This document shows positions 35,943 to 44,401 of a stretch of DNA of 64,000 bases, one piece after another. The notes under the pieces are model-generated. The model made no database searches and was not told the origin of the DNA. It worked only from the letters and a program-made list of their open reading frames with translations. The stretch is taken from contig CAWGJF010000001.1 of NCBI GenBank assembly GCA_963822905.1, positions 1,488,001 through 1,552,000 on the forward strand. The letters are read 5' to 3'. This DNA comes from CAWGJF01 sp963822905 (GTDB taxonomy: Bacteria > Bacteroidota > Ignavibacteria > Ignavibacteriales > Ignavibacteriaceae). Both the position numbers and the translations under genes were made by a program. Within the stretch, counting starts at the first letter, position 1, and each line of letters opens with the position of its first letter.

Positions 35943-37361
35943 GTGTCGATTTTTGATTCCGATTATAACGAAGATGATCTTTACGATTTCTCAGCAAAAA
36001 ATCCACGGGAAGAAATTGATGAATGTAAAGAATTGCTGCAACGCGGGGATATCTACAGTTCTATTGAACGAATTGAAAATGTAATCCAGCTTTGTCTTGA
36101 TAATGAATTTAACGAAGACGGATTATTTTTAGCAGACAGCCTCATAGAAATTGCACCCTACAATTCAGAACTCTGGATCAGGAAAGGTCTATTTCTTAAT
36201 GCACTTTACAAATTTGAAGAAGCAGTAGAGTGTTTTAACCGGGCTTTATCATTAAACCCTGCCGATTCAGAAGCTATAGTTGATCGTTCAATAGCTGAAG
36301 AAAATCTTGGTCTGCTTGGGCAAGCTGAAGATTCTCTGAAATCAGCTCTCAAAATGGATCCCACAAATGAAGACGCACTATACAGCCTCGGAATTATTTT
36401 ACAGAGAAGAGAAGATTTTAATGAAGCAGTTATTTGTTTTAAACAAGTAATCAATAAAGATCCTGAATATTCAGAAGCTTATTATGAACTTGGTTTCTGT
36501 TATGAAAATATTGAAGAATTTAACATGGCTCTCGAAGCTTATGATAAATTCCTGGATTATGAACCATACAGTCCGAACGGCTGGTATAACAGGGGCGTAA
36601 TATTAGTTAAACTTGAACAATATGAACAAGCATTGAACAGTTATGATCTTGCTCTTTCTTTAAAAGAAAATTTCACGAGTGCCTGGTTTAACAAAGGAAA
36701 TCTGCTTACTGAATTGAACCGTTATAGTGAAGCTCTGGAATGTTTTAAGAAAGCTCATTCCCTGGATTTATTTGATGAAGAAACCTGTTATAATATTGCG
36801 AATCTTTATGAAGAACTCGGTGATGTTCAACAGGCAATAAAATATTATAATGAAGCCATCAAATTAAATGATGAATATTACGAAGCATATCTTTCCCGCG
36901 GTTATTGTTATGACTCAACCGGTAAATACCAGCTTGCATTAAAAGATTTTAACAAGGCAATTTCACTTTCAAAAGACAGTGTGGAAGCATGGTATGCGAA
37001 GGCTGACCTTGAATATTCATTGGGAAACTTAAAGGAATCTATCCGCAGCTATATCCAGGCTTTAAAGCTTTACCCGGATAATTATGAAGTCTGGTATACA
37101 CTTGCGGAGACATATATTGAAACCGGTGATTGGCTAAATGCACTTAAGGCTTTTAGCCAATGTTCAAGAATAAAACCGGATGATGCAAATTCAATGTATG
37201 GGAAAGCAAAAGTGAATTTTATACTCAGTCGGACTGAAGAGGCAATTGAGTGTTTAAAGATTGCATTTAAGCTGGACCCGGGAATTCAAACTGAATTTGA
37301 AAATGAGTATCCTGAAATAAAATCTTCCAAACTCTTTAAAAAACTCTTAGGTGAAAATTAA
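35943..37361 (+). CDS. Tetratricopeptide-repeat protein
   Basis: The 472-residue protein starts at GTG 35943 with GGAG 7 bases upstream. After an acidic N-terminus come about twelve tandem TPR units from residue 55 to 450, with the usual W-LG-Y-A-F-A-P pattern (for example NALYKFEEAVECFNRALSLNP, SLGIILQRREDFNEAVICFKQ, NRGVILVKLEQYEQALNSYD). No signal peptide or membrane helix is visible, so it is probably a cytoplasmic scaffold. It stands 62 bases upstream of aroE on the same strand. The partner proteins are unknown. Confidence 0.88.
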   Translation: MSIFDSDYNEDDLYDFSAKNPREEIDECKELLQRGDIYSSIERIENVIQLCLDNEFNEDGLFLADSLIEIAPYNSELWIRKGLFLNALYKFEEAVECFNRALSLNPADSEAIVDRSIAEENLGLLGQAEDSLKSALKMDPTNEDALYSLGIILQRREDFNEAVICFKQVINKDPEYSEAYYELGFCYENIEEFNMALEAYDKFLDYEPYSPNGWYNRGVILVKLEQYEQALNSYDLALSLKENFTSAWFNKGNLLTELNRYSEALECFKKAHSLDLFDEETCYNIANLYEELGDVQQAIKYYNEAIKLNDEYYEAYLSRGYCYDSTGKYQLALKDFNKAISLSKDSVEAWYAKADLEYSLGNLKESIRSYIQALKLYPDNYEVWYTLAETYIETGDWLNALKAFSQCSRIKPDDANSMYGKAKVNFILSRTEEAIECLKIAFKLDPGIQTEFENEYPEIKSSKLFKKLLGEN

Positions 37362-37423
37362 ATACTGATTGGTTTTATCCTGCAATTGAGGGCAGATAAT
37401 CAGGCATCGAATTTACTTAACAA

Positions 37424-38296
37424 ATGCGCGACTCATTTAACACAAATACCGTTCTTACTGGTTTAATCGGGCACCCGATTAAGCAATCCTTCTCTCCATT
37501 TATCCAAAATGTAGCTTTTGAATTTAAGAATATGGATTACTTGTACCTGCCATTCGATATTCCTCCCGCAAACCTGAAAAATGCATTAAGCGGTTCTGTT
37601 GCTTTGGGGATAAGAGGATTCAATGTTACAATCCCGCATAAAGAAAGAATAATAGAGTTCCTGGATACACTCTCTGAAGAAGCTGCAATGATTGGTGCAG
37701 TTAATACTGTTGTGAATGATCATGGAAAACTAATTGGCTACAATACGGATGTGACTGGCGTAATCGAAACCTTAATGCCTTTCAAAGATGAAATTACCGG
37801 TTCGATTGTAACTGTTGTTGGAGCTGGCGGCGGTGCTCGTGCTGTCATTTATGCTCTCATCAGGCATTTCAAACCAATGGAAATAAATGTTATTAACAGA
37901 ACAGAGGAACGTGCACTTTCTTTACAGAATTATTTTTCAACCAAGATGAAATTTGATGCATTTAAAAATTTTGAATTGTTCCCGCCGGATAATGTTGATG
38001 TTTTAAAAAGTTCAAAGCTAATCATCAATACCACTTCAGTAGGTATGTTTCCGGAAATAAATGATACTATAACTGAATTAGATGATTCATTTAATAACAA
38101 ACAGATCGTCTTTGATATAATTTATAATCCGCCCCAATCTAGGTTTCTGAAGATAGCAGAAAAAAACGGTGCCACCTGTTTTGGCGGGGTAAAAATGTTT
38201 ATAAAACAAGCTGCAAAGGCTTTTGAACTCTGGACTGGTGAGCAGATGCCTGTTGATGAAGTTACGAAATCGCTCGAACTTTACATGTCTAAATAA
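37424..38296 (+). CDS. aroE: Shikimate dehydrogenase
   Basis: The 290-residue protein has the substrate-binding HPIKQSFSPFIQN motif, FNVTIPHKE with catalytic Lys73, AVNTVV, and GYNTDVTG with Asp109. The NADPH loop GAGGGARA lies at 133-140, and GVKMFIKQAAKAFELWTG ends the protein, as in AroE. It reduces 3-dehydroshikimate to shikimate in aromatic amino-acid synthesis. It is convergent with the aminotransferase gene with no gap between the two stop codons (38296/38297). Confidence 0.94.
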   Translation: MRDSFNTNTVLTGLIGHPIKQSFSPFIQNVAFEFKNMDYLYLPFDIPPANLKNALSGSVALGIRGFNVTIPHKERIIEFLDTLSEEAAMIGAVNTVVNDHGKLIGYNTDVTGVIETLMPFKDEITGSIVTVVGAGGGARAVIYALIRHFKPMEINVINRTEERALSLQNYFSTKMKFDAFKNFELFPPDNVDVLKSSKLIINTTSVGMFPEINDTITELDDSFNNKQIVFDIIYNPPQSRFLKIAEKNGATCFGGVKMFIKQAAKAFELWTGEQMPVDEVTKSLELYMSK

Positions 38297-39487
38297 TTAA
38301 TCAAGTTTCGCAAGAGCTTTTTTTAACCTGTATACCGCTTCCTTTAAATTTTCCATTGATGTTGCATACGAAATCCTGAGGTAACCTTCCGCACCAAATG
38401 CACTTCCCGGAACTACTGCAATATGAGCCTCATAAAGCAAGTGCATTGTAAAATCAAATGATGAATCAACTTTAAGAATTTTGGAAGCTCTGTGTAAATA
38501 GTAAGAAATATTTGGGAACAAATAAAATGCACCAGCAGGTTTATAACAAGTGATCCCTTTAATGCCTGTCAATTCATTAAAAAGATATTCTCTCCTTTTT
38601 TTGAATTCCGCAAGCATTTCCTTGATAACATATTGGGGCCCCATTAAGGCTTCAAGTGCTGCTTCCTGCGATATTGAAGATGCGTGTGAAGTGCTGTGGC
38701 TTTGAATTTTATTCATCGCATTTATTACATTTTCATTTGCAGCTGTATAACCAATTCTCCAACCAGTCATTGAGTAAGCTTTTGAAATTCCATTAATCAA
38801 TATAATCCTGTTTCTAAGTTCAGGTGCAATGCTGGCAAAACTTACAAACTCAAAATCATCATAAACCAATTTTTCATAAATCTCATCCGTTATTATGTAG
38901 AAGTTTCCTTTTTCACACACTTTAGATATCTCAAGTAATTCTTCTTTAGAATATGCTGAACCTGTAGGATTAGATGGATTACAAAGTATTATGGCTTTTG
39001 TTTTTGGAGTGATTGAATTAGCTAACTGTTCAGTAGAAATTTTAAAACCTGACACATCATTTGTATTAATTATAACTGAATTTCCCTGCGCCATACTTAC
39101 CATTGCAGGATAAGATACCCAATAAGGTGCCGGTATAATAACTTCATCTTCCGGATTAACGACTGACATAACCGCATTGTAAACTGATTGTTTAGCCCCG
39201 TTGGAAACAATAATTTCATTCAATTTATAATCAAGATGATTATCTCTTTTTAATTTTGCTGCAATTGCGGTTCGTAGTTCAACTGTCCCGGAGTTGATTG
39301 TATACCTGGTTTTATTTTCATCAATTCCCCTTTTACCAGCTTCCTTTATATTTTGTGGAGTAGGGAAGTCAGGTTCACCCATACTTAGATTAATAACATC
39401 AACTCCTTCAGCTTTTAGTTTTTTTGCTTCTGCTGCAACCATCATAGTTGCAGACGCACCAATCTGATGAACCCTGTCAGCTAACAA
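38297..39487 (-). CDS. Class I pyridoxal-phosphate aminotransferase (aspartate aminotransferase-like)
   Basis: The 396-residue protein has the class I pattern: INLSMGEPDFPTP, SNGAKQSVYNAVMSVV, APYWVSYPAM, CNPSNPTGSAYS, DEIYEKLVYD, the PLP-lysine motif NGISKAYSMTGWRIGY and the distal arginine in YLRISYA. It is most like the AspC/AspB group of the Ib subfamily (aspartate or prephenate/aromatic). It is paralogous to the protein at 46048-47265, with which it shares most motifs. Substrate specificity cannot be fixed from sequence. Confidence 0.9.
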   Translation of the reverse strand: MLADRVHQIGASATMMVAAEAKKLKAEGVDVINLSMGEPDFPTPQNIKEAGKRGIDENKTRYTINSGTVELRTAIAAKLKRDNHLDYKLNEIIVSNGAKQSVYNAVMSVVNPEDEVIIPAPYWVSYPAMVSMAQGNSVIINTNDVSGFKISTEQLANSITPKTKAIILCNPSNPTGSAYSKEELLEISKVCEKGNFYIITDEIYEKLVYDDFEFVSFASIAPELRNRIILINGISKAYSMTGWRIGYTAANENVINAMNKIQSHSTSHASSISQEAALEALMGPQYVIKEMLAEFKKRREYLFNELTGIKGITCYKPAGAFYLFPNISYYLHRASKILKVDSSFDFTMHLLYEAHIAVVPGSAFGAEGYLRISYATSMENLKEAVYRLKKALAKLD

Positions 39488-39577
39488 ATTGTAACCTCTT
39501 TGGAAAATAGGGGGAAATTTTATCTAGATTGGAATTGAAGTTAAGGGTAAGAAATCATTTTTCAAAAAGTTAAAATA

Positions 39578-40096
39578 TTATTTTTTCTTTAAAATTTTAG
39601 AATGTTCTTTTACGATATTAATTAATTCTTTTGAGTGAGAATAAATCCATCCAGATTCTGTCCCGGTTAATTCTTCTCTTCGACCATCTACAATTTTATC
39701 ATAATTAAGTACATCGCCCGAAGGTGTGATCTGGATTGTGAGATTTAACATAGATTTCCGGGATTTATTATTGTCCTTTTTACGCACAATTTTTTTTTGG
39801 ACAAACTGGATTAAACGATTTTCATAAACATAGTACCAGTTAATAGATTCACCACCACTTCTTGAATTCAGCCTCTCATTTATGAAAATCAATGTTGAGT
39901 CAGAAAAATATGCAGAAAATGATGAATAAGAATCAGAAGAACCCCAATCAAAATTTTCACCCACAGCAGAATACAATAGGGAATCAATTTGATGAGAAAT
40001 TTTGTGTATTCCTTCTTCGGTATATTCCTTTTTACTACAGGAAAAAATTAATACAGGTAAAATAAAAATGGAAATTATTATTGAATTTTGTTTCAT
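39578..40096 (-). CDS. Hypothetical lipoprotein
   Basis: The likely start is ATG 40096 (MKQNSIIISIFILPVLIFSC), giving 172 residues with a lipobox IFSC at about residue 20. The frame can be extended upstream to 40144, but that adds residues ahead of the signal peptide and overlaps a terminator. The mature part is polar, with a Ser-rich stretch (GSSDSYSSFSAYFSDST), and is not recognised. It lies downstream of mscL but behind a terminator. Confidence 0.65.
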   Translation of the reverse strand: MKQNSIIISIFILPVLIFSCSKKEYTEEGIHKISHQIDSLLYSAVGENFDWGSSDSYSSFSAYFSDSTLIFINERLNSRSGGESINWYYVYENRLIQFVQKKIVRKKDNNKSRKSMLNLTIQITPSGDVLNYDKIVDGRREELTGTESGWIYSHSKELINIVKEHSKILKKK

Positions 40097-40114
40097 GTAA
40101 ATATTCAATTTAAA

Positions 40115-40142
40115 ATAGAAAAGCCGCAGAAAGCTGCGGCTC
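40115..40142 (-). terminator. Rho-independent terminator of mscL
   Basis: An 8-bp perfect stem (AGCCGCAG / CTGCGGCT) with a 4-nt loop is followed on the minus strand by TTTTCTATTTT. It lies 15 bases after the mscL stop. Confidence 0.9.
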
Positions 40143-40156
40143 AAAGATAAGTATTT

Positions 40157-40558
40157 TTATTTTTTTCTTAATTCGTCCCTGATTTCTGTAAGCAGCATTT
40201 CTTCTTTTGAGGGAGCAGGTGGAGCGGCTGGTTTTTCTTCTTCTTTTTTCTTCATTGAGTTCATTGCTTTTACAATAATGAATATTACAAACCCAATAAT
40301 TAAAAAGTCAATAACAGTGTTTATAAAAACACCATATTTTAAAAGAACCGGCTCAACACCTTCCGAACCTGCTTTTAATGTAAGTGCGAGATTCGAAAAA
40401 TCTACACCACCAAGCAATATTCCAATTGGCGGCATTATAACATCAGCTACAAATGAAGAAACGATTTTACCGAATGCAATACCGATTATTATACCGACAG
40501 CCAGATCGATTACATTGCCCTTCATGATAAATTTTTTAAATTCCTGAAGCATTCCCAT
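40157..40558 (-). CDS. mscL: Large-conductance mechanosensitive channel MscL
   Basis: The 133-residue protein has the N-terminal amphipathic helix (MLQEFKKFIMKGNVIDLAVG), the first helix with IIIGIAFGKIVSSFVADVIMPPIG, a short periplasmic loop, a second helix (FINTVIDFLIIGFVIFIIVKAMN) and a charged C-terminal bundle helix (KEEMLLTEIRDELRKK). Length and order are typical. It opens under membrane tension to release solutes during osmotic down-shock. Confidence 0.97.
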   Translation of the reverse strand: MGMLQEFKKFIMKGNVIDLAVGIIIGIAFGKIVSSFVADVIMPPIGILLGGVDFSNLALTLKAGSEGVEPVLLKYGVFINTVIDFLIIGFVIFIIVKAMNSMKKKEEEKPAAPPAPSKEEMLLTEIRDELRKK

Positions 40559-40617
40559 TTTCCTTCCTGAAATATTTTAATGATTTATTGCAATTTGACG
40601 TGGTTAATTTAAATTAA

Positions 40618-41304
40618 CTAAAAGATAAATCCCAACAGGAATGAATATTCGGGTCCGGAATAGTCTTTTTCAGATCCAATTGGTTTTGAAAATTCAGAAA
40701 CAAAATGATAATTCGCATTTACACCGAGTTTAAAGAAACCAATTCGAAAATCTACTCCTGCTCCAAGTCTTGAACCGAAAACCGTTTCAACAATGGTTTC
40801 CTCCTGGACTGAAAGAGCTGATACTTCACTGCGGTTGTAAATTCCGATATAAGGACCTATTGAGGCAGACAGATAAGGCATAACAATTCTTTCATCAGCA
40901 AGCTGCAAAGGGTAAAAGTTTAATCCAGCCAGAACGGGAACAACGGTTGCAACTTCATTTTTTACAGATACTTCATTAAATGCAGCTATATTAGTTGAAA
41001 CTTTTGAATCAACACTAACTGTTAAAGCTCCGGCAGAAAGACGGAATGATAAAAAGTTTTTAAAGAAATACTGGAATGCGAGCGAACCCATAAATCCGGT
41101 CGAGGCATTTGTGGTTTTAAGGTCATTATTAATGTTTATTAATGAAACGGATGAGACATTAGTATCATCGTATAAACCTACAAGCAAATCAATGGAAACC
41201 TTCCCGGTAAAATAATTATTAGTTGATGATTGGTCGGAATATTTGTCTGCCTGCGCAAAAGATATAAGAGGGGAAATTAGAAAAAGCAAAAATAATTTTT
41301 TCAT
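40618..41304 (-). CDS. Outer-membrane beta-barrel-like protein
   Basis: ATG 41304 is preferred over ATG 41316 because GGGG lies 8 bases upstream and the signal peptide (KKLFLLFLISPLISFAQ) begins there. The 228-residue product has alternating amphipathic strands, a central PVLAGLNFYPLQL segment and a final aromatic residue (YSFLLGFIF), which fits an 8-stranded OmpA/OmpW-type barrel. The ligand is unknown. mscL is 59 bases downstream on the same strand. Confidence 0.7.
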   Translation of the reverse strand: MKKLFLLFLISPLISFAQADKYSDQSSTNNYFTGKVSIDLLVGLYDDTNVSSVSLININNDLKTTNASTGFMGSLAFQYFFKNFLSFRLSAGALTVSVDSKVSTNIAAFNEVSVKNEVATVVPVLAGLNFYPLQLADERIVMPYLSASIGPYIGIYNRSEVSALSVQEETIVETVFGSRLGAGVDFRIGFFKLGVNANYHFVSEFSKPIGSEKDYSGPEYSFLLGFIF

Positions 41305-41374
41305 TATAGACCCCATAAATAAATTTATACTGTAAAAATACTAATTTGAGAATTGAAAATATTGTCAAATAAGA

Positions 41375-41400
41375 AATGCCATACTAACTTATATGGCATT
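41375..41400 (-). terminator. Hairpin after the DinB-family gene
   Basis: A 9-bp stem AATGCCATA / TATGGCATT with an 8-nt loop. The T-tract on the minus strand is weak (TTCTTATTT). It may act in both directions. Confidence 0.6.
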
Positions 41401-41482
41401 TTAGATAAGACTTTGAATAGTTTACTTAACCGAAATTGTCAACTTTTTATTATTAAAGATCTGGACAATTAAGTTAACCCAG

Positions 41483-41926
41483 TTAATTATCAATCAATCT
41501 TCTATGATAATTTATTTGTCCAAGGTGATAGCTAAGATGACCAAAAAGATGTAATAAAAAATATCCCGTTGTCATTTCTTCACCATATTTATTTACTGGG
41601 TAGGTTTTTCCAAGTATTTCTTCATTTAAAGAGTTAAGAGTTTTATCAACTATGTTTTTTGTTTCATCAATTTCTTTTAATAGATCAATAACCGGAATAT
41701 TTTTTCTGCTGAATTCCGCATCACGGTTTCTTTCGTAGCCGGAGTTTCCCAATAGTGCACCAATAAAATGCTGCAGGTTACCGCAAAGGTGAAGACAAAG
41801 ATTCCCGCCACTGTTTTTAATTTCACCAGAAATCTCCCACAAACTTTCTTCACTCGTGTAGGAAGAAATTTCGGTTTTCAGTTTCTCAATATCGCGGTTG
41901 AACAGTTGAGTAAACACTTCTTTCAT
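41483..41926 (-). CDS. DinB-family four-helix protein
   Basis: The 147-residue protein shows the DinB/YfiT pattern of four helices with metal-ligand histidines: LCLHLCGNLQHFIG (residues about 43-56) and LLHLFGHLSYHLGQINYHRR near the end. Members bind a divalent metal and often act as thiol-dependent transferases; the reaction here is unknown. It lies 29 bases downstream of the MA-like peptidase gene, so co-transcription is likely. Confidence 0.75.
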   Translation of the reverse strand: MKEVFTQLFNRDIEKLKTEISSYTSEESLWEISGEIKNSGGNLCLHLCGNLQHFIGALLGNSGYERNRDAEFSRKNIPVIDLLKEIDETKNIVDKTLNSLNEEILGKTYPVNKYGEEMTTGYFLLHLFGHLSYHLGQINYHRRLIDN

Positions 41927-41955
41927 TCATTCTCCTTTTTATCCGAAATTTACAA

Positions 41956-43425
41956 TCAATTTTTAATTACTTCCACTGACCAGTCCTTTGGATTTTCTTC
42001 AATTAAATCCTTCCGGATTACAAATTTATAAAAACCATCTTCTTTTGGAACCGGGTTCATATCAAGAGTAAAACCACTTACATAGTTTGCAATAAGATTA
42101 TTTGTATAAAGATTATAAACTACAATTTCACTGTCGTTAATTCTAATTAAATATCTCTCACAAATATAATTTTTATCCGGAAAATATTCGCTAAAACTTT
42201 TGCTCAAATAATTTTCTTGTTTGTCAGGAGTTGAAATTAAAATATTTCCTTTTGATTGAATTAAATAAAAGCTATCAGATTCGCTTAAAATAAACGAAGT
42301 ACCTGATTGTATAGTTTTAAATTCTGAATCATTAAACTCAAAATTTATCAAATTATTCTTATCCCGGTTTTCTGTAAATTCTAACCAATTTTTTCCATCG
42401 GGAAGATCATTTACAGATATCACCATTCCGTTTGAATTATCGGCACTGTATTTTCTATAGAGCTTTTCATATTTATCAAATTTAAAAGTATCAAGAATAA
42501 ACCTGTTATATAAACCCGACAAGGGATAACTCATAGAGGCATCATTGCTTTTAAAATCATCCGAATTTAACAATTCTTTATAATCCAAAAATCCTGATTC
42601 AACAAGAAACTGACCGAGGTTGAGAATGACTTCAGGTTCTTTCCCACCTCTTCCTCCAAGTGCTACGGCTAATCCTTCCTGCAAAAATGGATGTGTGTAG
42701 AGAGGAACATTTTTTAATTTGAAATTTATCAACAGGTGAACAAGCTCGTGGTAATGACAATTGAATGTTGTAATAAGATAATCGTAAGCAAGATTGCACA
42801 TTCCTCTCGCTTTATAGCCGGTTAACTTTTCGATTTCATTTTCATCTTTGCACAGAATGTAAATTATTTTTTCTTTCTCCAGCTTAGCTTTTTCTTCTTT
42901 TGTATAATTCAAAACATCAAGAGTTTTTGTTAAGAAGTTCTCAAGCTGTTTGATTGAATATTCGTTGAAATATTTTGGCTCGCTTATATAAAATATAAAA
43001 TGATCGCTTTCTATCTTATCCCAGTCTTTATAAAAATAATAGGGCGGGGAAACAAGCAACCCATTCTTAAAATAATATTGTGTTTTGTAATTTTTCCCAG
43101 GTACTTCAAAATGAAGAATTGAGAACTGTTCATCCTGCTTTTCAAAATCAATTTTGTAATTAATTTTCCCACCCTTTAGTTCATCTATTATTTCACCCGG
43201 TATTTCATAAGAAATAAGAAATTTATTTTTTACTCCTTCGTAACTGATTTCTAATCTTTTTGAAATTGCAAGTTCTTCAGGCAAAACAAAACTTTTCAGT
43301 GAATCACTGTTGTTTATCATCGCTTCAATAAACTGTTTGCCACTTTCATCCTTTAGTGAATTTTGTTGAGGAATTATTTGAAGTGAAACAGCTAAGACGA
43401 AAAGAAAGAAAAGGATATTACTCAT
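41956..43425 (-). CDS. Exported peptidase MA-like metalloprotease
   Basis: The 489-residue protein has a signal peptide (NILFFLFVLAVSLQIIPQQ). A zinc-binding HELVH motif (CHYHELVHLLINF) is followed about 20 residues later by LQEGLAVALGG, which supplies the third ligand Glu, the pattern of the gluzincin peptidase-MA family. The preceding segment (DHFIFYISEP, then a helical linker) also fits. The C-terminal 150 residues are beta-rich and unknown. It probably acts in the periplasm or outside. No partner substrate is evident. Confidence 0.7.
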   Translation of the reverse strand: MSNILFFLFVLAVSLQIIPQQNSLKDESGKQFIEAMINNSDSLKSFVLPEELAISKRLEISYEGVKNKFLISYEIPGEIIDELKGGKINYKIDFEKQDEQFSILHFEVPGKNYKTQYYFKNGLLVSPPYYFYKDWDKIESDHFIFYISEPKYFNEYSIKQLENFLTKTLDVLNYTKEEKAKLEKEKIIYILCKDENEIEKLTGYKARGMCNLAYDYLITTFNCHYHELVHLLINFKLKNVPLYTHPFLQEGLAVALGGRGGKEPEVILNLGQFLVESGFLDYKELLNSDDFKSNDASMSYPLSGLYNRFILDTFKFDKYEKLYRKYSADNSNGMVISVNDLPDGKNWLEFTENRDKNNLINFEFNDSEFKTIQSGTSFILSESDSFYLIQSKGNILISTPDKQENYLSKSFSEYFPDKNYICERYLIRINDSEIVVYNLYTNNLIANYVSGFTLDMNPVPKEDGFYKFVIRKDLIEENPKDWSVEVIKN

Positions 43426-43513
43426 TTGTTTGACAAGATGGTTTTGGAAGATATTTCGAAATGAAATATATTTTTTGAAGTATTATTAATCGAGGGAATT
43501 AAAAGAGGACTAT

Positions 43514-43548
43514 AATAAAAAATGCCACATCAAAAAGATATGGCATTT
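43514..43548 (-). terminator. Rho-independent terminator behind the pckA 3' remnant
   Basis: An 8-bp stem AAATGCCA / TGGCATTT plus three inner pairs and an AAAAA loop is followed on the minus strand by TTTTTTATTAT. It lies 33 bases after the remnant stop codon and could be the original pckA terminator. Confidence 0.75.
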
Positions 43549-43580
43549 GCGATTAATTCAAAATAAACCTTATAAGATTT

Positions 43581-43655
43581 TTAACTTTTTAATCTCACCG
43601 GTCCTGCTTTCTTAACTTCTTCAGCAGTTCTATCTGCAAAGAGCTTAGAGTTTTC
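43581..43655 (-). pseudogene. Orphan copy of the last 24 codons of pckA
   Basis: On the minus strand it reads ENSKLFADRTAEEVKKAGPV plus RLKS and TAA. This is identical to the pckA C-terminus (44402-44476) except for two residues (S for F, R for G), while the DNA differs at roughly one base in five. Nothing else of pckA is present. It lies just beyond the toxin gene of the TA pair, opposite the intact pckA end. Confidence 0.85.
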
Positions 43656-43672
43656 TATGTGACGCATTTATG

Positions 43673-44005
43673 CTAGATAATTGTAAGAATCGAGTTTTCT
43701 TTTTCTTCTAAAAAGCTATTTATCGATTTAGCATTTTCTTTAAGTAATGTTTCAATTTTATCTGTTGAACAATTTCCGGCTTTTATCCAAATCACTTTTG
43801 GTGGATGACCTCTGACTATAGCTTTTTCAACAAAATCAGAATCTTTTGAAACTATAATACAAGAATTCATTTTTGCGTAAAGCCACACTTCTTCATCTGT
43901 CCCCGTTTCTAGTGAGATTTCTTTAATATGAGAAATATCTGGAAAAATGTCCTTCAACTTTGAGCAAAGCTTAAACGAAAGGTTCTGGTCTAATAAGATT
44001 TTCAT
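43673..44005 (-). CDS. DUF5615 PIN-like toxin
   Basis: The 110-residue protein starts MKILLDQNLSFKL, with the acidic LLDQNL motif, then HIKEISLETGTDEEVWLYAKMN and IIVSKDSDFVEKA, the standard DUF5615 (VapC-like Mut7-C) motifs. Such proteins are predicted ribonuclease toxins. It overlaps the upstream DUF433 gene by 4 bases (ATGA type), so translation is coupled. The pair lies between two copies of the pckA 3' end. Confidence 0.88.
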   Translation of the reverse strand: MKILLDQNLSFKLCSKLKDIFPDISHIKEISLETGTDEEVWLYAKMNSCIIVSKDSDFVEKAIVRGHPPKVIWIKAGNCSTDKIETLLKENAKSINSFLEEKENSILTII

Positions 44006-44226
44006 CCGGGGAGATTAAGTGATCTTCTTTCTCTGTCAGCTGCAAAACTTAAACAAGCATATATATCTTCTTTTGTTAATTCAGGAAAGTCATTAATAAT
44101 TTGTTCAACAGTCATACCGGAAGCCAGGTATTCAAGAATATCATAAACGGTAATTCTTAAATCCCGGATACAAGGTTTTCCACTTCGTTTTCCGCTGTCT
44201 ATTGTAATTATTTTTCTATAATCCAT
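44002..44226 (-). CDS. DUF433 antitoxin
   Basis: The 74-residue protein has the DUF433 pattern: ITIDSGKRSGKPCIRDLRITVYDILEYLASGMT, then DFPELTKEDIYACLSFAADRE. DUF433 proteins carry a winged-helix-like fold and are the usual antitoxin partner of DUF5615 toxins. It overlaps the toxin gene by 4 bases. It is expected to repress its own promoter, in the region 44227-44300. Confidence 0.88.
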   Translation of the reverse strand: MDYRKIITIDSGKRSGKPCIRDLRITVYDILEYLASGMTVEQIINDFPELTKEDIYACLSFAADRERRSLNLPG

Positions 44227-44308
44227 TTTGCCGCTCTAAGTTTTTATCAAACATAATTTATTAGTATTTGATAATCAACTTTCTTCAGGAGTAATAAGTT
44301 GTATAAAA

Positions 44309-44335
44309 AAAGACGGATGTAAATTCCGCCTTTAA
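44309..44335 (-). terminator. Probable terminator of pckA
   Basis: On the minus strand AGGCGGA / TCCGTCT pair (one G-T pair) around ATTTACA, followed by TTTTTTT. It lies about 70 bases after the pckA stop and separates it from the TA genes. Confidence 0.65.
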
Positions 44336-44401
44336 AAATATTTTACATAGTTTCCTGTTCCTGGCTACCGACAAGCAGGTTCACGGGGATGACAAATTTA
44401 T